Of a stretch of DNA of 64,000 nucleotides, positions 27,454 through 36,046 are shown piece by piece. The position numbers were made by a program, and so were the translations under genes. Numbering within the stretch: position 1 is the first letter of the stretch; each line of letters begins with the position of its first letter. This DNA is from Eutrophocola sp963925675 (GTDB lineage Bacteria; Pseudomonadota; Gammaproteobacteria; Pseudomonadales; Pseudohongiellaceae), in NCBI GenBank assembly GCA_963925675.1, contig CAWUSW010000031.1, positions 1-64,000 of the forward strand. Reading direction: 5' to 3'. The notes under the pieces were generated by a model that was not told where the DNA came from, did no database searches, and saw nothing but the letters and a program-made list of their open reading frames with translations.

Positions 27454-27624
27454 AAGTCATTGTTTCCAATAATAAATTATTATAAAAACTGGTGTCTCCG
27501 CAAGCCCTTATCTAGGGTCCACGAAAAAGGCCGGTATTCTACGAGAAAAGCACAGGGTTTGGAACACCTAATTACACTTAAGTTAATAAAAACTGGAGAT
27601 TTTTTAGGAGTTCGTCACTTGAGG

Positions 27625-29004
27625 TCAAAACTTCGCAAAACCACCACCTGGTGGCTTCATGCCGCCGCCCATCCCACCCAGGCCGCGCATCATATTGGCC
27701 ATACCGCCCCCTTTCATCTTTTTCATGACCCGCTGCATTTGTTTATGCTGTTTTAACAGGCGGTTGAGGTCCTGAATCGATGTGCCGGATCCACCGGTTA
27801 TACGGCGTTTTCTTGAACCATTCAGTAATTCCGGACGCTGACGCTCTTTCAGGGTCATGGAGTTAATAATCGCTTCCATGCGCATAAAAGATTTATCATC
27901 AACCATTCCTGCAGCAGATTTCTGCGCACTACTCAGGCCTGGCATTTTATCGAGCATATTCGCCATACCGCCCATGTTCTGCATTTGTTGAAGCTGTTCC
28001 TTGAAGTCCTGCAGGTCAAAACGCTGTCCTCGCTTGATCTTCTTGGCCAGGCGCTCAGCTTTGTCTTTATCAACGTTCTTTTCAACATCTTCGATGAGCG
28101 AGAGAACATCACCCATGCCAAGAATCCGAGACGCAACCCGATCAGGATGAAAAGCTTCCAATCCGTCAACTTTTTCTCCAATACCCATGAATTTAATAGG
28201 CTTACCAGTGATATGCCTGACTGAAAGAGCCGCACCACCTCTGGCATCACCATCAGCCTTGGTGAGGATTACACCGGTAAGTGGTAGCGCATCATCGAAC
28301 GCTTTCGCTGTATTCGCAGCATCCTGGCCAGTCATGGAATCCACCACAAACAGCGTCTCAACCGGATCCGCTGCTGCATGCAATACCTTGATTTCATGCA
28401 TCATTTCTTCATCGACAGCCAAGCGTCCTGCGGTATCGATAAAAAGCACATCAATAAATTGTTTCTTTGCCTCTGCTATTGCATCACGGACAATTTGTTC
28501 CGGTTTTTGTGAAGAATCACTGGGGAAAAATTTCACATCAACTTCAGCTGCCAGGGTCTCCAGTTGCTTGATTGCTGCAGGTCTGTAGACATCAGCACTG
28601 ACAACCATCACAGACTTTTTCTGTGTGTTTTTCAACCAGAGTGATAATTTGGCTACTGTTGTGGTTTTACCCGCACCCTGCAAGCCGGCCATCAGAATCA
28701 CTGCAGGCGGCGTAGACTTCAGGTTCAGCGCTTCATTAGACTCACCCATCAGGGCCTGTAATTCTGCCTGAACGACTTTCAGGAATTCCTGCCCGGGAGT
28801 CAGGCTCTTGCTGACTTCCTGTCCCACGGACCGAAATTTCACCTTGTCGATGAATTCCTGAACCACTGGCAAAGCCACATCAGCTTCCAGTAATGCCCGT
28901 CTAACCTCTCTCAGGCTGTCCTGGATATTGTCTTCAGTCAGTTTTGCCTTGCCAGAAATAGCACGAAGGGTTTGCGACAAACGGTCTGTTAAATTTTCAA
29001 ACAT
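27625..29004 (-). CDS. ffh: Signal recognition particle protein Ffh
   Basis: The protein is 459 residues in N-G-M domain order. The G domain has GLQGAGKTTTVAKL, DTAGRLAVDEEMM and TKADGDARGGAAL. The methionine-rich M domain follows and ends in a Gly/Met/Phe-rich tail (GGMGGGMKPPGGG). Ffh with 4.5S RNA targets membrane proteins to the translocon. It is divergent from the ypjD-like gene, an arrangement common in gammaproteobacteria. Confidence 0.96.
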   Translation of the reverse strand: MFENLTDRLSQTLRAISGKAKLTEDNIQDSLREVRRALLEADVALPVVQEFIDKVKFRSVGQEVSKSLTPGQEFLKVVQAELQALMGESNEALNLKSTPPAVILMAGLQGAGKTTTVAKLSLWLKNTQKKSVMVVSADVYRPAAIKQLETLAAEVDVKFFPSDSSQKPEQIVRDAIAEAKKQFIDVLFIDTAGRLAVDEEMMHEIKVLHAAADPVETLFVVDSMTGQDAANTAKAFDDALPLTGVILTKADGDARGGAALSVRHITGKPIKFMGIGEKVDGLEAFHPDRVASRILGMGDVLSLIEDVEKNVDKDKAERLAKKIKRGQRFDLQDFKEQLQQMQNMGGMANMLDKMPGLSSAQKSAAGMVDDKSFMRMEAIINSMTLKERQRPELLNGSRKRRITGGSGTSIQDLNRLLKQHKQMQRVMKKMKGGGMANMMRGLGGMGGGMKPPGGGFAKF

Positions 29005-29184
29005 CAGTGGTCCGATTCAGTTTTTCAGATAAGAAATAATTTCAAGGGACGCTATTCTACAAAATCAGGCGTCAGGAACACAGGGTTAAATTACACTTTC
29101 CCTGCAAATCATCCGGAAAGCCACTCTTGCATCATGCGGAAAAAGGACTTCAATGGATGCCTTACATGTGAGAGACTTTCGTCT

Positions 29185-29997
29185 ATGTTAAGCAGCCCCC
29201 TAGTTACCATAATCAGCATCATTACTGTCATCTGTTACGGCGCAGCCACCCTGTTACAGCGTCGCAATCTGATCAGCGGTCAACAAGACCGGGAGTTGGT
29301 TTTTGTCTGCAGTATTCTTGCCGTCATCACACATCTGACTGTCGTTGTGCTTGCCACTGTACAAGTGAGCGGCCTGGATTTTGGTTTTTTCAAAGTGGCC
29401 TCCCTTATTAGCTGGGTCATTGTCGTCGTGGTATTGATCAGCAGTTGGAAAAAACCACTGGACAACCTCTTCCTGTATTTATTCCCATTAGCCATACTCT
29501 GTTTGCTGGCCTCCGTATTTATTCCCAGCTCTTATGCCCCGCAATCTGATTATTCACTGGGCGTTGCCCTGCATATTTTACTTGGCATCTTGTCGGTGAG
29601 CATAATCACCATTGCAGCCTTTCAGGCATTACTTATTTCATTCCTGAATAAATTACTGAAAGAAAAAAAATCATTCTCACTGGTGAGTCATCTGCCGCCG
29701 CTTGAAACCATGGAGGCCCTGCTATTTGAAGTACTCTGGCTGGGACTTTTACTACTCACCGGCGTGCTGGTTACCGGCGTGCTGTTCATGGATGATTTCT
29801 TCGGTCAGCATTTGAGTCACAAGGCCATCTTGTCGACTATTTCCTGGATTGTTTTTTCAGTGTTATTGTGGGGACGTCACCAGTTAGGCTGGCGCGGTAA
29901 AACAGCAAATCGCTGGATACTCACCGGCTTTGGCTTTCTCATTCTTGCCTATTTTGGAAGCAAATTTGTATTAGAAATAATTCTGAACCGACTATAA
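29185..29997 (+). CDS. YpjD/CcsA-family inner-membrane protein
   Basis: About 270 residues with eight predicted helices and the cytochrome c assembly (CcsA/CcmC-like) pattern. The start was moved from 29134 to the Met at 29185 (MLSSPLVTIISIITVICYG), which begins directly with the first helix and has a GAGAG sequence upstream. The conserved region SLGVALHILLGILSVSIITIAAFQALL and the closing WGRHQLGWRGKTANRW are typical of YpjD. The E. coli homologue lies next to ffh and is uncharacterised. It is upstream of the corC-like gene. Confidence 0.88.
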   Translation: MLSSPLVTIISIITVICYGAATLLQRRNLISGQQDRELVFVCSILAVITHLTVVVLATVQVSGLDFGFFKVASLISWVIVVVVLISSWKKPLDNLFLYLFPLAILCLLASVFIPSSYAPQSDYSLGVALHILLGILSVSIITIAAFQALLISFLNKLLKEKKSFSLVSHLPPLETMEALLFEVLWLGLLLLTGVLVTGVLFMDDFFGQHLSHKAILSTISWIVFSVLLWGRHQLGWRGKTANRWILTGFGFLILAYFGSKFVLEIILNRL

Positions 29998-30031
29998 ACT
30001 TTACAAGCCAGTTTAAAAAGCCAGGGCACCC

Positions 30032-31327
30032 TTGCAAGATACTTCTCTCACCATTCTGCTAAGCATTTTGATATTTCTAATCATGATGTCCGCCTATTTT
30101 TCTAGTTCAGAAACCGCCATGATGGCATTGAATCGTTATCGATTGCGGCATCTCATCAAGCACAATCATAAGGGCGCGATACGGGCAGGAAAATTACTGG
30201 AAAAACCTGACAGACTAATCGGCATCATCCTCATCGGTAACAATCTGGTAAATTTTATTGCCGCCTCGCTAGGAACGGCAATTGCTGTAAGACTCTGGGG
30301 CAACCTGGGCTTTATTCTGGCCCCGGTTTTATTAACCATTATTGTGCTGATTTTTGCCGAGGTCACCCCCAAAACCATTGCCGCACTCTACCCGGAAAAA
30401 ATTGCCTACCCATCTTCAATATTTTTGCTCATTCTGTTGAAAGTCTGCTACCCCGCAGTCTGGATGATTAATTCAGTTTCAAATGGGCTGGTCAGGCTCT
30501 GCGGATTAAAAGTAGAAGAAGATACTTCACACCACCTTACCAAGGAAGAATTGCGCACCGTGCTGGATGAAAGCGGCGATCTGATTCCAGTGAAGCGTCA
30601 CGGCATGTTAATGAATATTCTTGACCTGGAAAAAGCCACGGTGACTGACATTATGGTCCCACGCAATGAAGTGGTAGGCATTAACCTGAATGACGACATT
30701 GAAGAGATCATGGAATTCATTGTCCAGACGTCACATACTTTATTGCCAGTGTTTAAGGGAGACCTTAATGACGTCATTGGCTTGCTGCATATGCGCAACA
30801 TAAAGCGCATGATAGGCCTTGACGAGATTAACAAAGCTGAATTATTGCAGCTTACCGAAGAAGTCTATTTTGTCCCTGAAACCACACCACTGCACACCCA
30901 GCTTTTCAAATTCCAGAACAACAAACGACGTATGGCGCTGGTGGTAGATGAATACGCAGACGTTCAGGGCATTGTTACACTGCAGGATATTCTCGAGGAG
31001 ATTGTCGGGAACTTTACCACTAACTTTTCTGAAGAAACCGATGACATTCATCCTCAGGAAGATGGCTCATACATCATTGACGGCACAGCAACAGTGCGCG
31101 AAATTAATAAAGCTCTCAACTGGGACTTGCCTATTGATGGACCAAAAACCCTGAATGGACTTCTTACTGAAATCCTGGAAATAATTCCCGAAAAAAATGT
31201 CTGCGTGCGCCTTCCCTTTCATTGCGTAGAAATTCTTAACGTGCAGGATAACGCCATCAAAACTGCAAAAATGTGGTCACAGGAACCCTTTAACATTGAG
31301 CAACAACAAGGCAATCTGTTTAGCTAA
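30032..31327 (+). CDS. CNNM/CBS/CorC-domain membrane protein (YfjD/HlyC-CorC family)
   Basis: The protein is 431 residues. The N-terminal CNNM transporter domain has three to four helices (about 5-150), followed by two CBS domains (from ATVTDIMVPRNEVVGI) and a C-terminal CorC_HlyC domain (GSYIIDGTATVREINKALNW). The family is linked to Mg2+/Co2+ transport or resistance. The start codon is TTG at 30032, with AGGG upstream. It follows the ypjD-like gene after 34 bp, matching the conserved ffh/ypjD/yfjD neighbourhood. Confidence 0.9.
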   Translation: MQDTSLTILLSILIFLIMMSAYFSSSETAMMALNRYRLRHLIKHNHKGAIRAGKLLEKPDRLIGIILIGNNLVNFIAASLGTAIAVRLWGNLGFILAPVLLTIIVLIFAEVTPKTIAALYPEKIAYPSSIFLLILLKVCYPAVWMINSVSNGLVRLCGLKVEEDTSHHLTKEELRTVLDESGDLIPVKRHGMLMNILDLEKATVTDIMVPRNEVVGINLNDDIEEIMEFIVQTSHTLLPVFKGDLNDVIGLLHMRNIKRMIGLDEINKAELLQLTEEVYFVPETTPLHTQLFKFQNNKRRMALVVDEYADVQGIVTLQDILEEIVGNFTTNFSEETDDIHPQEDGSYIIDGTATVREINKALNWDLPIDGPKTLNGLLTEILEIIPEKNVCVRLPFHCVEILNVQDNAIKTAKMWSQEPFNIEQQQGNLFS

Positions 31328-31376
31328 GCCTTATTAAATATTCTTGATTAAATCATTAACTATTGAACGTTCTATA

Positions 31377-31943
31377 ATGAAATATTGTTCCGGTTGCGGC
31401 AGCAAAATCAGTTTAAAAATACCTGAGAACGATGACCGGGAGCGACACGTCTGTGATGACTGCGGGGTAATTCATTATCAGAATCCAAACATTATTGTTT
31501 GTTCGCTACCTTGCCATGAAGATCAGGTGCTACTTTGCAGACGATCTATTGAACCCCGCTATGGCTTATGGACACTTCCAGGCGGCTTTATGGAAAATAA
31601 TGAAACTACACTCGAAGGTGCACATCGTGAAACTCTCGAAGAAGCATGCGCACGAATAGAAATCCACAGCTTATATTCCTATTACAGCTTACCCCACATC
31701 AATCAGGTGCATTTTTTTTATCGCGCCACCTTACTTGATCTGGATTTTGCCCCTGGTGATGAAAGTCTGGAAGTTAAGCTTTTTCATCATCACGAAATAC
31801 CCTGGGAAGAAATAGCTTTTCCTGCCGTGAGTAATACACTGGAACATTATTACAGGGACTTGCCAGAGAAAAAATTTCCTCTGCATTCTGCTGATATCAT
31901 TTACAACGAAGACAAAAAACGCAGTATTAACTCTCATCACTGA
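31377..31943 (+). CDS. Nudix hydrolase with N-terminal zinc ribbon
   Basis: About 188 residues. The start was moved from 31344 (TTG) to the ATG at 31377 because the zinc ribbon begins immediately after it (MKYCSGCG). The ribbon cysteines are CSGCG and CDDCGVIHY. The Nudix box G-F-M-E-N-N-E-(7)-RETLEEACA is complete except that the usual Gly near the end is Cys. Zinc-ribbon Nudix proteins hydrolyse nucleoside diphosphate derivatives such as NADH or ADP-ribose; the substrate here is unknown. It lies between corC-like and fdhD on the same strand. Confidence 0.85.
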   Translation: MKYCSGCGSKISLKIPENDDRERHVCDDCGVIHYQNPNIIVCSLPCHEDQVLLCRRSIEPRYGLWTLPGGFMENNETTLEGAHRETLEEACARIEIHSLYSYYSLPHINQVHFFYRATLLDLDFAPGDESLEVKLFHHHEIPWEEIAFPAVSNTLEHYYRDLPEKKFPLHSADIIYNEDKKRSINSHH

Positions 31944-31972
31944 AAAGCAACAAGGCATATAAACCAACAACT

Positions 31973-32800
31973 ATGACGGACTCAGAAAATAACAGATCAA
32001 GCACTTCTATTATCCGTGTAAGAGCAAATAACAAAAGTGAGCTTGATGATATTGTTGCTGTGGAAGAGCCCCTTGAAATCAGACTGGGTTTTACTGATCA
32101 ACATAAGGGTAGAATTCACAAAAGCATTTCCATCACCATGCGTACTCCCGGTGATGATGTCAGCCTTGCCTGCGGCTTTCTTTTCAGCGAAAGCATTATT
32201 AGTAGTATTTCGGATATAGACACAATAGATGACAGTGCAGAAAATGTTATTCGTATTGAATTAAACCAGGACCGAGTGTTTGATCTGAGCCGTATAGACC
32301 GGCATTTCTACACCACCTCCAGCTGCGGTGTTTGCGGCAAAGCATCACTTGAAGCCTTAAGCACAAGTGGCTACGACGCTCTACTCGACAACACCTTCAC
32401 CATTAGCCAGAAAAACCTCTGCGGTCTTGGCGCAAAACTCAGAGACAAACAATCATTATTTCATCAAACAGGTGGTTGTCATGCCACGGGGACATTTAGC
32501 GCTGATGGCAATGTTATTGCTGTAACAGAAGATGTCGGTCGCCATAATGCCATGGACAAACTCATTGGCGGAATGCTCAGATCGCGTTTACTGCCCATGC
32601 AAAACATGGGCATTATCGTCAGCGGCCGTACCAGCTTTGAACTGATTCAAAAAGCCCTGGTAGCCGGTTGTCCAATGCTGGTCTCAGTTGGCGCCCCCTC
32701 TTCTCTTGCAATAGAACTGGCTGAAGAATTTAATATCACCCTGATCGGCTTTTTAAGCACCACTGGCTTTAATCTTTATCATGGCAATCTACCAGGATAG
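31973..32800 (+). CDS. fdhD: Formate dehydrogenase accessory sulfurtransferase FdhD
   Basis: The protein is 275 residues. The conserved TTSSCGVCGKASLEAL carries Cys118 and Cys121 of the sulfur-carrying CxxC. TGGCHATGTFSADGNVIAVTEDVGRHNAMDKLIG is the cofactor-binding signature. FdhD transfers sulfur to the molybdenum cofactor before insertion into formate dehydrogenase; FdsC is the same family. The formate dehydrogenase operon begins 2.7 kb downstream on the same strand, with two unrelated genes in between. Confidence 0.95.
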   Translation: MTDSENNRSSTSIIRVRANNKSELDDIVAVEEPLEIRLGFTDQHKGRIHKSISITMRTPGDDVSLACGFLFSESIISSISDIDTIDDSAENVIRIELNQDRVFDLSRIDRHFYTTSSCGVCGKASLEALSTSGYDALLDNTFTISQKNLCGLGAKLRDKQSLFHQTGGCHATGTFSADGNVIAVTEDVGRHNAMDKLIGGMLRSRLLPMQNMGIIVSGRTSFELIQKALVAGCPMLVSVGAPSSLAIELAEEFNITLIGFLSTTGFNLYHGNLPG

Positions 32801-32805
32801 TCATC

Positions 32806-34362
32806 ATGCGAAATAAATCTACCCACTCAATTTGCACAGGTTTGTTACTTGCCTTGTTAGCATTATTTTTTACACCTGTAACAAGTGCCGCACTATGCGA
32901 GTCTGCAAACTCTTTTGATCCCGGCCCTGCTGATGCAAATACCTGGTCGGGCTGGGGCGGTAGTCATACTAATAATCGTTTCAACAACGCATCCAACAAC
33001 CCCATCAACAGCGAGAACTTACCCAGACTGACATTGAAATGGGCTTATGGCTTTAACGATGTCCGTTCTGTGATTGGCAATCCGAGTTTACAGGGCAACC
33101 GGATTTTTATCGGTGATGAAAACGGCAAGGTCTACTCACTGGACCGGGAAAGCGCCTGTGAAGACTGGCTCTTCAGCGCTGACAACGGGGTACGGAGCAC
33201 GCCCTTGCTGGAACAGATCAATGATCGCTGGCTTCTGTTCTTTGGTGACCGCAGTGCCAATGTCTATGCTGTTGATGCAATTACCGGACAACAGGTCTGG
33301 AAAGTTAAAGTAGAACAACATCAGGCCGCTATAATTACCGGGGCGCCACAATATATTCAGCTGGAAAATGAAAGCGCCCCCCACAGAATTATAATACCAG
33401 TGTCTTCCAGCGAAGAAGGTCTTGGCGCCGTTCCTGTTTATCCGTGCTGCTCTTTCCAGGGCAGCGTGGTCAGCCTTGATGCGAGCAATGGTGAAATAAT
33501 CTGGAAAACCAGCGCTATTCAGGATGCGGTCAGGGAAACTACTGCAGGGAAATTTGGCCCATCGGGGGCGGCTATCTGGAGCGCACCCACTATCGATCTT
33601 GAACTGAACCAGCTCTATGTTACTACCGGAGACGCCTACAGCGCCCCTGCTGATACTGCTACTGACGCTGTTATCGCCATGGACTTACTCAATGGCAATA
33701 TTCTCTGGACCAAACAAGGCACCCCGAATGACATCTGGACAGTCATCTGCATGACACCCAACGCTTTTCCGGAATGCGGACCTGATCAGGATTTTGGCTC
33801 CCCGGGCATTCTGGTTTCAGACAATGGCAATACGTTTTTAATTGCCGGACAAAAAAGCGGCATTGTCCGCGCCTACGCAAGGAGCAACGGTAATATCCTC
33901 TGGCAGACTGCACTGGTGGAAAACACCACGGAGTTTGGCGGAAAAATTGTCTGGGGTGGTGCCAGTGACATGCAGAACAGTTACTGGGGCATGGGAAACA
34001 ATGAGATAAATGCCGTGCAACTAAGTGATGGCAGTGTCCAATGGTCCCGCTCAATACCCCCCGTTGACGGCATGGAGATGCATCCCGGACTCGAAGGCCC
34101 GGTAACGATTAGTCATGATGTCCTTTTCACCGGCAGCTGGGATGGGATGTTACGCGCGCTCTCCACCAACACAGGTGAACTATTGTGGGATTACAATACC
34201 GCAAGATCCTTTGACACAATAAATAATACCCCGGCCAATGGCGGCTCCATAGGGGCCGTCGGCCAAGTGGTAGAGGATGGCTTATTACTCGTCACTTCCG
34301 GCTATATTGGCGTCAAGAATGGCGTTCAGGGCAATGTTCTTCTGGTCTTCGAAATTAAATAA
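32806..34362 (+). CDS. PQQ-type beta-propeller protein, polyvinyl-alcohol-dehydrogenase-like
   Basis: The protein is 518 residues with a signal peptide (to about residue 28) and repeated propeller blades (GKVYSLDRESACEDWLFSA, GNILWTKQG, GSVQWSRSIP, GELLWDY). The start region NTWSGWGGSHTNNRFNNASNNPINSENLPRLTLKWAYGF resembles polyvinyl alcohol dehydrogenases, but their N-terminal cytochrome c domain is absent. Adjacent Cys214-Cys215 (YPCCSF) could form the vicinal disulfide known from PQQ alcohol dehydrogenases. It starts 5 bp after fdhD, so it is probably co-transcribed. The substrate, and even PQQ binding, are inferred; no pqq genes are in the window. Confidence 0.75.
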   Translation: MRNKSTHSICTGLLLALLALFFTPVTSAALCESANSFDPGPADANTWSGWGGSHTNNRFNNASNNPINSENLPRLTLKWAYGFNDVRSVIGNPSLQGNRIFIGDENGKVYSLDRESACEDWLFSADNGVRSTPLLEQINDRWLLFFGDRSANVYAVDAITGQQVWKVKVEQHQAAIITGAPQYIQLENESAPHRIIIPVSSSEEGLGAVPVYPCCSFQGSVVSLDASNGEIIWKTSAIQDAVRETTAGKFGPSGAAIWSAPTIDLELNQLYVTTGDAYSAPADTATDAVIAMDLLNGNILWTKQGTPNDIWTVICMTPNAFPECGPDQDFGSPGILVSDNGNTFLIAGQKSGIVRAYARSNGNILWQTALVENTTEFGGKIVWGGASDMQNSYWGMGNNEINAVQLSDGSVQWSRSIPPVDGMEMHPGLEGPVTISHDVLFTGSWDGMLRALSTNTGELLWDYNTARSFDTINNTPANGGSIGAVGQVVEDGLLLVTSGYIGVKNGVQGNVLLVFEIK

Positions 34363-34649
34363 GGGTTAAATCCCCGGCAAAGGAAATCCCTGCAGTAATG
34401 GATAAGTTGGAACCCTTGGAGAACAAGACTCAAAAAATAATTGATCGCCTCATGTCTGACCCCGACGATTAAAAGCAAAAAGTTGAGTTTTGCCTGTTAA
34501 TGGAGCTGATCGATTTATTGGCAAAATAAGGGTTACAATGACTGCGCCTTGCTCTACCTGCTTACTGCGGGGACAGATTGCACAGACAGCTTAGGCTGTG
34601 AAATTACAACAGCAGAATTTTATAAACGGGTTAATAAGAGGAAAATAAT
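34363..34649 (+). other. Intergenic region upstream of the SnoaL-like gene
   Basis: This 287-bp gap holds no convincing gene. A 24-codon ATG frame (34398-34472) is preceded by a poorly spaced AAGGA and is doubtful. GAGGAAAATA just before 34650 is a good ribosome-binding site for the next gene. No clear terminator follows the propeller gene. Confidence 0.5.
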
Positions 34650-35147
34650 ATGAAGACCCTGACCACTTTAGCCAGCTTGCTTACGCTATTGGCAAGCACC
34701 TCCCTTTTTGCACAGGATCCGGTTGTCGGTGTTGATGATCCGGAATCTCTTTTTGTTGATTCAGACCCTGTACTCCATCGTAACAAACAGGCCTCCTTAT
34801 ATATCATGCGCGAGTTGCTCCAGTGCAACCAGTGGGACCGCGCCGGAGAATGGCTGACTGATGCCTATATTCAGCATAACCCGAATGCGGCTTCCGGACT
34901 TGCAGGTGTGATTTATTTTTTCACCGAAGTAATGGTCCGTCCCCGCATTGATGACTGTGGTGAACTCACTACTGAGGTCGTTTCAGTCACAGCCGATGGT
35001 GATTACGTAACAGTTATGATGCCGCGTATTTATGATCATCCGAACAAACCTGGTGAAAAATATTACACCACCTGGTTTGATACCTGGCGTTTTGTTGATG
35101 GCAAAGCCGATGAACACTGGGACCCTGCCATAATCAATCCTCAATAA
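34650..35147 (+). CDS. Secreted SnoaL/NTF2-like protein
   Basis: The protein is 165 residues with a signal peptide (ending SLFAQ, about residue 22). The rest fits the NTF2-like SnoaL cone: an N-terminal helix (ASLYIMRELLQCNQWDRAGEWL), then DAYIQHNPNAASGLAGVIYFF and the strands VVSVTADGDYVTVMMPRIYDH and WFDTWRFVDGKADEHWDP. Periplasmic members are annotated as predicted aldol condensation-type proteins, but activity is unproven. It is a single gene with its own terminator. Confidence 0.8.
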   Translation: MKTLTTLASLLTLLASTSLFAQDPVVGVDDPESLFVDSDPVLHRNKQASLYIMRELLQCNQWDRAGEWLTDAYIQHNPNAASGLAGVIYFFTEVMVRPRIDDCGELTTEVVSVTADGDYVTVMMPRIYDHPNKPGEKYYTTWFDTWRFVDGKADEHWDPAIINPQ

Positions 35148-35165
35148 GGCTGAGTTTTAAACTTT

Positions 35166-35201
35166 GAAAAAGCCGGCTCTTTTTAGAGCCGGCTTTTTTT
35201 A
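35166..35201 (+). terminator. Rho-independent terminator after the SnoaL-like gene
   Basis: A 9-bp stem GCCGGCTCT/AGAGCCGGC with a TTTT loop (35172-35193) is flanked by an A-run and a run of seven Ts. Confidence 0.93.
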
Positions 35202-35203
35202 TT

Positions 35204-35545
35204 TGCCAGCTTTCCCCCTCAGCAGCCAAACAGGTAACTGACTTATTCACCGAACACAGCTTGCTTCTGCGCCTTCCCCACCTCTTAACCATATGATTTT
35301 TATGGTTTTTAGATTAATTTCAAGGCCAAAAGTCAACTTTTCCTCTGCCACTTCTGCTACAATCAATTGAAGTTTCTTAATTGCCGGTGTTTGCCCTCTC
35401 GTGTTAGAATCGCGCGCGTCTAAAGACCGCCATAACAGATTGAAAAGACTCAAAAAGACGACTTCATAATTATTTTGATCATCAGGCATAATTTTTCTAT
35501 CCGTCGTCAACATTCGCAAACGCTATTACGCAGGATTCTTACCTC
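35204..35545 (+). promoter_or_regulatory. Upstream region of the formate dehydrogenase operon with a sigma-70-like promoter
   Basis: The 342-bp gap holds no convincing gene. A promoter candidate is TTGCCG (35381-35386), an 18-bp spacer and TAGAAT (35405-35410), with TG one base before the -10 (extended form). The implied leader is about 130 bases. No regulator gene (LysR type or other) is next to the operon, unlike in some fds clusters. Confidence 0.5.
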
Positions 35546-36046
35546 ATGCAGCAATTAGCAGGACCTATCAAATATCAGGAATGGAATCTGGACACCGCTC
35601 AGATGTCCGTTCAGGAATTCAGAGATCGCACCGGCGGCGTAATGCTTGCCCTGCATAAACTTCAGCAAATATTTGGTTATGTAGATGACAGCGCCATGCC
35701 CATGCTGGGCAAGGTATTTAATTTAAGTCGTGCAGAAATTCATGGCGTCAAAAGCTTTTACCATGACTTTAAAAGCAGCAAAGCGGGCAAATACACACTT
35801 AAGGTTTGCCAGGCTGAAGCTTGCCAGGCCATGGGTTCGGAAAAACTCACCGCAGACATCAAGGCTTTTCTCAAGGTTGATTTTCACGAAACCACAGATT
35901 CCGGTGATTTTACCCTGGAGCCTGTTTACTGCCTGGGCAACTGTGCCTGCTCACCCAATATCATGATCGATAACGAAACTTATGGTCGAGTGAGTATTGA
36001 AGGTTTTAAAACACTTGCCCATGCTCTAAGTAAGGAGGCCGTGTAA
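35546..36046 (+). CDS. fdsG: NAD-dependent formate dehydrogenase gamma subunit
   Basis: The protein is 166 residues of the NuoE-like thioredoxin fold with a [2Fe-2S] site: Cys88, Cys93 (CQAEAC), Cys129 and Cys133 (CLGNC). It links the FMN subunit FdsB to the cluster chain. The stop overlaps the start of fdsB (TAATG). Together with fdsB and fdsA it forms a soluble cytosolic formate dehydrogenase that makes NADH and CO2. Confidence 0.92.
   Translation: MQQLAGPIKYQEWNLDTAQMSVQEFRDRTGGVMLALHKLQQIFGYVDDSAMPMLGKVFNLSRAEIHGVKSFYHDFKSSKAGKYTLKVCQAEACQAMGSEKLTADIKAFLKVDFHETTDSGDFTLEPVYCLGNCACSPNIMIDNETYGRVSIEGFKTLAHALSKEAV

Noticed and set aside
34398..34472. 24-residue frame MDKLEPLENKTQKIIDRLMSDPDD
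   Set aside because: Ribosome-binding site is poorly spaced, there is no family match, and the length is within chance expectation.
35247..35519. 90-codon minus-strand frame in the gap before fdsG
   Set aside because: It overlaps the likely fds promoter, has no domain or ribosome-binding site and has a composition unlike a protein; read as chance.
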